A stretch of 64,000 bases of DNA from DATHTC01 sp963746805 (GTDB taxonomy: Bacteria > Actinomycetota > Thermoleophilia > Gaiellales > Gaiellaceae). The notes under the pieces were generated by a model, which was given only the letters and a program-made list of their open reading frames with translations, did not search any database and was not told the origin of the DNA. Position 1 is the first letter of the stretch. Every line of letters starts with the position of its first letter. The position numbers and the translations under genes are program-made. Of the stretch, positions 58,787-64,000 are shown piece after piece. The stretch covers positions 62,001 through 126,000 of the forward strand of contig CAVVCQ010000007.1 in NCBI GenBank assembly GCA_963746805.1, in the 5' to 3' direction.

Positions 58787-59104
58787 CTAGGCCTTCGCAC
58801 CGACTGGCTCGCGGTCGCCGACGACCTTCGCGAGAACGTCCGACTCGCGAAGGATCAGGACCTCATCGGTGCCGAGTCTGATCTCGGTCCCGCCGTACTT
58901 GGAGAAGATGATCTCGTCACCCTCCTCCAGGTCCATCTTGATGTACTCGCCGTCCTCGTCCCGCGGGCCGGGGCCCACGGCGAGGACGCGCCCGCGCTGC
59001 GGCTTCTCCTTCGCCGTGTCGGGCAAGACGATGCCGCCAACCGTCACTTCCTCCTCCTCGAGAACCTCGACGATCAGGCGGTCACCAAGTGGCTGCAGAT
59101 TCAT
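58787..59104 (-). CDS. groES: Co-chaperonin GroES (Hsp10)
   Basis: A 105-residue co-chaperonin that caps GroEL. MNLQPLGDRLIVEVLEEEEVTVGGIVLPDTAKEKPQRGRVLAVGPG contains the mobile loop (GGIVLPDT), and the C-terminus has GDEIIFSKYGGTEIRLGTDEVLILRESDVLA. ATG 59104 with GGGAGG upstream is the start. Confidence 0.96.
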   Translation of the reverse strand: MNLQPLGDRLIVEVLEEEEVTVGGIVLPDTAKEKPQRGRVLAVGPGPRDEDGEYIKMDLEEGDEIIFSKYGGTEIRLGTDEVLILRESDVLAKVVGDREPVGAKA

Positions 59105-59212
59105 CACAAGCCTCCCTCTCTCGTACTCCGAAGATCTGGATTTGCGACGCGCGTTGGCTCTTCTGGGGAACTTTGGCGGTCGCAAACCCTGAGGTTGTCG
59201 GGCACGAACCGC

Positions 59213-59503
59213 TCAGGTTCGCGGCCGTCGCGATCGCGCCGTAGTCAAGGCAAGACGCGGGCGCGCGGCCGCGCCGCCCACCTCCACGGCGTCCGCGCTG
59301 CGACGCTCGCCCGTGTTCCGGATGATCGGCCGCTCCTCTGGCAGCAGCGCGCCCCCTTCTCCTTCCCAGGCTTGCACCGCTGCCCGCTTGATCGCCGCGG
59401 GCCGCGCGCGCTCGAGCTGCTCGACCCCCCTCACCGCCCGGAAATTCAGCCAGCGCGGATCGAAAGGCCCGTGCTTTCGCGAGTGTTGGATCGTCCTCGT
59501 CAT
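59213..59503 (-). CDS. Hypothetical small protein
   Basis: A 96-residue open frame beginning MTRTIQHSRKHGPFDPRWLNFRAVRGVEQLERARPAAIKRAAVQAWEGEGGALL, with a basic tail. The N-terminal 60 residues have a protein-like amino acid pattern; the tail is Arg/Ala-rich and could be chance. No SD of note. Low support; it fills the 600-base gap between groES and the ANTAR gene. Confidence 0.3.
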   Translation of the reverse strand: MTRTIQHSRKHGPFDPRWLNFRAVRGVEQLERARPAAIKRAAVQAWEGEGGALLPEERPIIRNTGERRSADAVEVGGAAARPRLALTTARSRRPRT

Positions 59504-59738
59504 GACGGTGCGCGCGGGGAGAGCTTCATTTCTGGGTCCTTCCCTCAGCCTGAGCTTCATCGCCGGCACGGACAGACGCCGGCCTTGCTCCGACCTTCGC
59601 TGGTGAGGGCGGACCGTCCGCGGGGCCGACTGCTTCTGGCCGGCGGAGGAGTTTGCTGCGCCGATCACGGCGCCGCACGGCACCAAGTCTAGCTGGTTCC
59701 ACGCTCACCGGCTCCGCGAGCTACATTGAACAGTTGCC

Positions 59739-60353
59739 GTGATCGAGGACGAGATTCACCATCTGCGTGTCCTGATCGCGAACGAGCGGCGTGACCGGCT
59801 CGAGTTGCTCGCCCAGGTCGTCGCCGGGCTCGGACACGAGGTGATCGCCCGGGAGATCGAAGTCGGCGAGGTCGGCGCGGTGACCGCGCGAGAACGGCCC
59901 GATGTCGCGCTCGTGGGACTCGGCCTCTCCTCAGAACACGCGCTCGAGCTGATCGCGAAGATCGTCCACGAATCAGCCTGTCCCGTGATCGCACTGCTTT
60001 CTGCCAGGGACCCCGCCTACGTCCACGAGGCGGCCAAACGCGGCGTCTTCGCCTACATCGTCGACACCACACCTGAGGAACTGCAGAGCGCGATCGACAT
60101 CACCCTGCAGCGTTTTGCCGAGTACCACAGCCTTCAAGGAGCCTTCGGGCGCCGGGCGCTGATCGAGCAGGCGAAGGGGATCCTGATGGCCCGCCACGCG
60201 ATCGACGCCGACAAGGCATTCGAGATGCTGCGCAACCACTCACAGCACAACGGCCACAAGCTCGCAAACGTCGCAGCGGCGGTCGTCGACAGCCATCTCC
60301 TGCTGCTGCCGCCAATCACGCAGCTGCCGCCCCCTGTCGAGCGCCCGGGTTAG
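59739..60353 (+). CDS. ANTAR-domain response regulator without a phosphoacceptor Asp
   Basis: A 204-residue regulator: receiver-like domain (VLIANERRDRLELLAQVVAGLGHEV, RPDVALVGLGL, ACPVIALLSARDPAYVHEAAKRGVFAYI) followed by an ANTAR helix bundle (ALIEQAKGILMARHAIDADKAFEMLRNHSQHNGHKLANVAAAVV). ANTAR proteins bind two-hairpin RNA and prevent termination. The usual phosphorylated Asp after DVALV reads Gly here, so activation by phosphorylation is doubtful. GTG 59739. Target RNAs are unknown. Confidence 0.85.
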   Translation: MIEDEIHHLRVLIANERRDRLELLAQVVAGLGHEVIAREIEVGEVGAVTARERPDVALVGLGLSSEHALELIAKIVHESACPVIALLSARDPAYVHEAAKRGVFAYIVDTTPEELQSAIDITLQRFAEYHSLQGAFGRRALIEQAKGILMARHAIDADKAFEMLRNHSQHNGHKLANVAAAVVDSHLLLLPPITQLPPPVERPG

Positions 60354-61380
60354 GTCACGGCAAGACGAGAGTCGACCTCGAGCTCGTCGCGCGCGAGGTG
60401 CAGCTTCGATCGTGCCGCAGCCCGAGTCGGCGCGAATCGGGTGCGAACATCCCAAGCGGCCGCGTAGAGGAGGATCGCGACCCCGCACAGCACCCCCAGT
60501 GCCTGGCCGGCCAGGGCGACGTCGAACGCCTGCGAGGTCTCGACACCCGAGGCGATGAGCGCCGCAGCGCCGGCGCCGGCCTTGGTCGCGCCTGCGGGGC
60601 CCGGCAGCGCCCCTACTGCCGCGCCGGCCGAGAGGTAGAGCACGGCGAGCGCGAACGAGAAACCGACCCCGAGCGCTCCGAGCAGGAGCAGCAGTGCGAC
60701 TGTCCGGACGAGCCAGGAGACAAAGACGAGCGCCCATGCTCCCGAAGCAACTCGCAGCGAGGTCGTACGCGGCCCGAGCCAGCGGCCGAGCCGCGAGCGC
60801 GCGAGCCGCCCGCGTGTGGCCAATCGCGGCAGCACTGCGACGAAGGCGGCGGCGGCGAATCCAACCCCGGCAAGAAGGATCAGGCCGGTGCGCACGGCGG
60901 GCGAGTAGCCCGGCACGAACGCCGACGCAAGCGCGAGCGGGGCCAGGGCAGCAATGTCGATCAGGCCGAGCACGACGATGGAGAGGCCGACCGTCCGCAC
61001 GCCGGCAGGACAGCCCGGGTAGCGGTTGACGATCGCGATCCGGACGACGTCAGCGCAGCGGCCGGGGAGGACGAGCCCGACGATCGAGGAGCCACCGGTC
61101 GCGGCCGCGAGGGCACGCGTCTGCGGGCGCTCGTCCACCGCGAAGAGCCATCGCCACGCGTAGATCTTGAGGGCATACGCGACGAGGAAGAGAAGCGCCG
61201 CCGCCGTGAGAAGAACGGGATCCCCGCGTGTGAGCGGCCACGGAGTATCGGCGAAGCGTCGGGCGGCCAGGATCGACACAGCAAGTGCGAGAGCTCCTGA
61301 TCCGGCGATCAGCTTCAGCCTGGCCTGCGCCGATAGACCGAGGCGCCAGCGGCCCTGCTCGAGGGGTAGGCGGTGGCCAC
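60350..61380 (-). CDS. Flippase-like membrane protein (lysylphosphatidylglycerol synthase TM region / UPF0104), N-terminus frameshifted
   Basis: A polytopic membrane protein: WRWLFAVDERPQTRALAAATGGSSIVGLVLPGRCADVVRIAIVNRYPG, the UPF0104 pattern, and later GALPGPAGATKAGAGAAALIASGVETSQAF. The clean frame starts at GTG 61279, which would cut the first helix (LIAGSGALALAVSILAA). Upstream in another frame GTG 61380 with SD GAGGGAG gives VATAYP; one added C in the CCCC run at 61363-61366 joins it to LEQGRWRLGLSAQARLKLIAG. So a one-base loss there is likely. Possible role: translocation of lipid or polyprenyl phosphate. Confidence 0.72.
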
Positions 61381-61462
61381 CCTCGAGAACTCCCTCGACG
61401 GACGAGGAGATCGCCGGTTCGACGAGCGAACCGGCGGCGAATCGCTCGCACTGGGTCGACCA

Positions 61463-61801
61463 TCACATGCTGCTCGTCATCGCGACGGGCCCGACCATGG
61501 TGTACGAGCGATCCCCGAGCGACAGCTTCGCAGACCCGGCACCGCCTTCTGCGAGCCATGCCTCGACCGCGTCGAGAACGAGGACGACCGTGTGCGACTC
61601 CGACTCCGACCGAACCCTGACTTCCTTGCGACGCCCGTCGAACGACACGGATGACCGGTCGAATACGCCGGCCAGCCGCCGCACGAGGGTGTGAACGCCT
61701 GTGGCGTCAGCAACAGCAACGCGAATCTCCACCATGCCGGCCCTCCGGGCTTGAAGCGTCGACGCCAGCCTGTGCGTGAGGCCGGCCAGATACTGCTCCA
61801 A
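61463..61801 (-). CDS. Small protein of unknown function
   Basis: A 112-residue soluble protein (YLAGLTHRLASTLQARRAGMVEIRVAVADATGVHTLVRRLAGVFDRSSVSF, then KEVRVRSESESHTVVLVLDAVEAWLAEGGAGSAKLSLGDRSYTMVG). It resembles a small sensor or regulatory fold, not identified. Its stop TGA is in the same frame as the downstream membrane gene. Same strand and about 80 bases apart. Confidence 0.5.
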   Translation of the reverse strand: MEQYLAGLTHRLASTLQARRAGMVEIRVAVADATGVHTLVRRLAGVFDRSSVSFDGRRKEVRVRSESESHTVVLVLDAVEAWLAEGGAGSAKLSLGDRSYTMVGPVAMTSSM

Positions 61802-61963
61802 CCCGATTCGCTCAGGGCGGACCTTTTACGGGGCCGAAGGGCTTATGGCCCGCGTGGTGACTCGTGGCGCCGGTCGATGAGGCGCCGCTCGCCCCGGAGC
61901 TTATCACCGCATCTCCCCGATTCCGGGCGTCGGGGGCTGCGCGCGCGGGTTAGCGGCTGGGGA
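61802..61963. other. Intergenic stretch
   Basis: About 160 bases, no gene recognised. The region likely holds the promoter of the small protein gene. Confidence 0.4.
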
Positions 61964-62525
61964 TCAGGCGCTTGATCGCGCTCCAGCGAGAGCTCGCTCG
62001 CGCCTCCAGGTCTTGCCCGGGTAGGCGACCGAGATCGCCCAAGCGCAGCGGAACGTCTGACAGCCTTTCGGGACGAGCGGGGTCAAGCTGAGCCTGTTGC
62101 CGCGAACCTGGTGGCGGAAGGTGACTTTCGGGAACTCCTTGAAGATCGTCACGGTTCCGGCCTTGCTGATGCGGTAACGCCCGTCGTCGACGGACTCACC
62201 ATTCCAGTCGAGCGAGCCGAACTCGCCGTTCTTCAGGAAGAAGTGCGAGTGCTTGCGGGGGACCGGCTCCAAGACATGGCCGCGACCGATCACGAAGGTT
62301 TCCCGGGTCCCGAACGCCGGGGATGAAGCCGTTTCCCACGACCATCTCGTTGACGAGCTTGGACATACCCGCGCTGCGCAAGGCGCTTGCCAGCTCGGTG
62401 CAAGTCGTGGTCCTCGCCCAGGTGCCGACGAGTGAACCTCCCGATTGAAACGGCGCCGACCGGGCAACACCCGCGCTTACGACGGCGGCGAGCGCCACCG
62501 CCGTGACGAGCATGTACTTCCTCAT
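61964..62525 (-). pseudogene. Exported protein of unknown function, frameshifted
   Basis: N-terminal frame: MRKYMLVTAVALAAVVSAGVARSAPFQSGGSLVGTWARTTTCTELASALRSAGMSKLVNEMVVGNGFIPG, with a clear signal peptide. The C-terminal frame: FGTRETFVIGRGHVLEPVPRKHSHFFLKNGEFGSLDWNGESVDDGRYRISKAGTVTIFKEFPKVTF, ending CAWAISVAYPGKTWRRE. The break is near 62320. Together they form one protein of about 185 residues, perhaps a small beta-barrel-like secreted protein with two disulfide Cys. ATG 62525 starts it. Confidence 0.65.
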
Positions 62526-62871
62526 GTTGGCCTCCCGACTCGCCTGCCGCTGACGCCCGGGCAAATGCGAGCGCGACTATCCAATGACTCGAAGCGGGTG
62601 TCAATCCGCCGGTTCGAGGCTCGGACCGAGAGCGTCGCCCCCGAGGCGTCACTCACGTGTTGGTTGGGCAATGGAGAAGCCCCCGGCGCGTGGGCACCGA
62701 GGGCTTCGTCCACTACCTGCGCCGTGCCGTCTGGGCGAGGTACAACACAGGCAGTACGAGACGTGTTCAGGAGCGTCGCCTCGCCAGGTCACGGTAGGTG
62801 CGCTCCTAGGGCGGTCGGATGACCTAATCAGGTCAACTACGACGGATTGCGGCGATGGTCAGCGAGGCGAA

Positions 62872-63801
62872 ATGGAACTGTCTGAGAAGGTCGCCCTGGT
62901 AGCCGGAGCGACCCGTGGCGCGGGGCGTGCGATCGCGGTCGAGCTGGGCAGAGCCGGCGCTCACGTGTACGCGACCGGGCGCAGCAGTCGGTTCTCCGGG
63001 CGCTCTGAGATCGACCGTCCCGAGACGATCGAGAAGACCGGCGAGTTGGTCGAGGCGGCCGGCGGGTCGGCGACAGCGTTGGTCGTCGACCATGAGGACT
63101 CGAGCGCCGTTGCTGCTCTTGTCGAGCGCATCGCGTCGGGTCATGGACGTCTCGATGTACTCGTCAACGACATGTTCGGCGGCGACCGGTACGCGCAGTG
63201 GGACAAGCCGCTGTGGGAGCACGACCTGCTCGGTGGGTTGCGGATGCTCCGGATGGGCGTTGACACCCATCTGATCACCGCCCATCACGCGCTGCCGCTG
63301 ATGCTGAAAACGGCGTCGGACAAGACGCCCGGACTCGTGGTGGAGATGACCGACGGAACGTTCGAGTTCAACACCAACTTCCGTGAAGGCGTCGGCTTCT
63401 ACTACGACTTGGTCAAGGCCAACGTGCAGCGGATCGTCGTCGGATTGACGTTCGAGCTGCGTGAGCATCCGATCGTGGCCTTGGCCGTGACGCCAGGCTG
63501 GCTTCGCTCGGAGAACATGCTCGACAACTTCGGCGTCACCGAAGAGACGTGGCGTGACGCGCTGGCGAAGCGACCCGGGTTCGCGATCAGTGAGTCCCCC
63601 GCATACGTGGGGCGGGGCGTCGCCGCCCTCGCCGGCGACGCCAACCCGAGCAGGTACGCCGGCCGCTCGCTCACGTCGTACGACCTGGCGAAGGAGTACG
63701 GCGTCACCGATACCGACGGCTCTCAGCCGAACTGTTGGGGCTACATCGACACGTACGGGATCGACGAGCAGAGCGGACGAGGAGTGGACGAGTTCCGTTA
63801 G
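62872..63801 (+). CDS. Short-chain dehydrogenase/reductase
   Basis: A 309-residue SDR: VALVAGATRGAGRAIAVELGRAGAHVYATGR (NAD(P) motif TGxxxGxG replaced by GATRGAG), VNDMFGGD at the NNAG position (N replaced), and FYYDLVKANVQR with the YxxxK pair. The catalytic Ser position reads TDGTF, Thr for Ser. Length above 300 is at the upper end for a classical SDR, with a C-terminal extension (VGRGVAALAGDANPSRYAGRSL). Substrate unknown. ATG 62872. Confidence 0.8.
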   Translation: MELSEKVALVAGATRGAGRAIAVELGRAGAHVYATGRSSRFSGRSEIDRPETIEKTGELVEAAGGSATALVVDHEDSSAVAALVERIASGHGRLDVLVNDMFGGDRYAQWDKPLWEHDLLGGLRMLRMGVDTHLITAHHALPLMLKTASDKTPGLVVEMTDGTFEFNTNFREGVGFYYDLVKANVQRIVVGLTFELREHPIVALAVTPGWLRSENMLDNFGVTEETWRDALAKRPGFAISESPAYVGRGVAALAGDANPSRYAGRSLTSYDLAKEYGVTDTDGSQPNCWGYIDTYGIDEQSGRGVDEFR

Positions 63802-63843
63802 GCAACGATCGCCGGGCCGAGACGCTCGCGGCGCGGGAGACTC

Positions 63844-64000
63844 TTATGCGCCGCCCACGTAGGAGTCGTCGAGCAACGAGCGGAGGGATACCAGCGGGGC
63901 GCTCGCGAAGAACTCGTCGAGCTCGGCGGGATCCGATTGCGCCACCGCTCGAGCCCAGGTGAGAGCCCGGGCGACCTTGCCGACGCGGCAGGCGAGCTCG
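63844..64000 (-). CDS. C-terminal end of an unknown gene
   Basis: The last 51 codons of a gene that continues off the right edge: ELACRVGKVARALTWARAVAQSDPAELDEFFASAPLVSLRSLLDDSYVGGA, ending TAA at 63844. Helical and protein-like. Not recognised. Confidence 0.5.
   Translation of the reverse strand, partial: ELACRVGKVARALTWARAVAQSDPAELDEFFASAPLVSLRSLLDDSYVGGA

Noticed and set aside
59105..59212. CIRCE element before groES
   Set aside because: No TTAGCACTC-N9-GAGTGCTAA-like inverted repeat is present.
61463..61465. UGA in the same frame as the downstream membrane gene, as a second selenocysteine
   Set aside because: No redox motif at the site; the two proteins are unrelated; the downstream gene has its own likely start at 61380.

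Overview
The window looks like chromosomal DNA of a very GC-rich actinobacterium. Evidence: a complete F420 biosynthesis set, a B12-dependent ribonucleotide reductase, two RpoD-like sigma factors, several ECF sigma/anti-sigma pairs, ANTAR and AfsR/SARP regulators, and GTG starts with GTGA/ATGA gene overlaps almost everywhere. The overall gene style suggests the class Thermoleophilia (inference, no marker gene in the window proves it).

Layout. 0-3.1 kb: polX (partial), then a coupled F420 operon cofC-cofD-fno-cofE. 3.1-7.5 kb: an HD-GYP protein, a phosphoesterase, an ECF sigma/DUF4349 pair with a frameshift, and a lipoprotein with an in-frame UGA that looks like a selenocysteine codon (UxxC motif plus a bacterial SECIS-like hairpin). 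7.5-11.4 kb: pdxH, otsA and an RpoD-like sigma factor that seems to start at CTG. 11.4-14.4 kb: membrane and PAP2 proteins and an ACT-like protein. 14.5-19.9 kb: a tightly overlapped six-gene block, four unknown proteins (three apparently Ig-like) followed by an isoprenyl diphosphate synthase and a geranylgeranyl reductase; this is the best candidate for an undescribed system. 19.9-26.9 kb: alpha/beta hydrolase, ltrA-glpD-glpK, cysteine synthase, L,D-transpeptidase. 27-31 kb: two near-identical NlpC/P60 hydrolases around an ECF sigma/anti-sigma pair and a secreted repeat lipoprotein. 31-34.4 kb: cupredoxin with two small acidic paralogues, divergent from a GMC oxidoreductase and its small subunit. 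34.4-43.2 kb: nrdJ, an O-antigen ligase-like protein, a LytR_C protein, a sugar epimerase, tmk and holB. 43.2-48.5 kb: a structured intergenic stretch, an ECF sigma factor with a long tail, and an orphan oligopeptide-type ABC binding protein and permease. 48.6-53.8 kb: a giant AfsR-like regulator, an ArsR/SRPBCC pair and clpP. 53.8-56 kb: pseudogenes, tRNA-Thr(CGT) and a segment between imperfect direct repeats. 56-59.1 kb: a second RpoD-like sigma factor, groEL, groES. 59.2-64 kb: ANTAR regulator, flippase-like membrane protein, a broken secreted protein, an SDR and a partial gene.

A recurring feature is reading-frame breaks inside otherwise well-conserved genes (about 6.07, 39.17, 40.84, 44.45, 61.36 and 62.32 kb, plus decayed genes near 54 and 55.7 kb). 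Some may be base-calling or assembly errors and some real decay; sequence alone does not decide. All functions are by recognition of motifs and family resemblance, with no database search.
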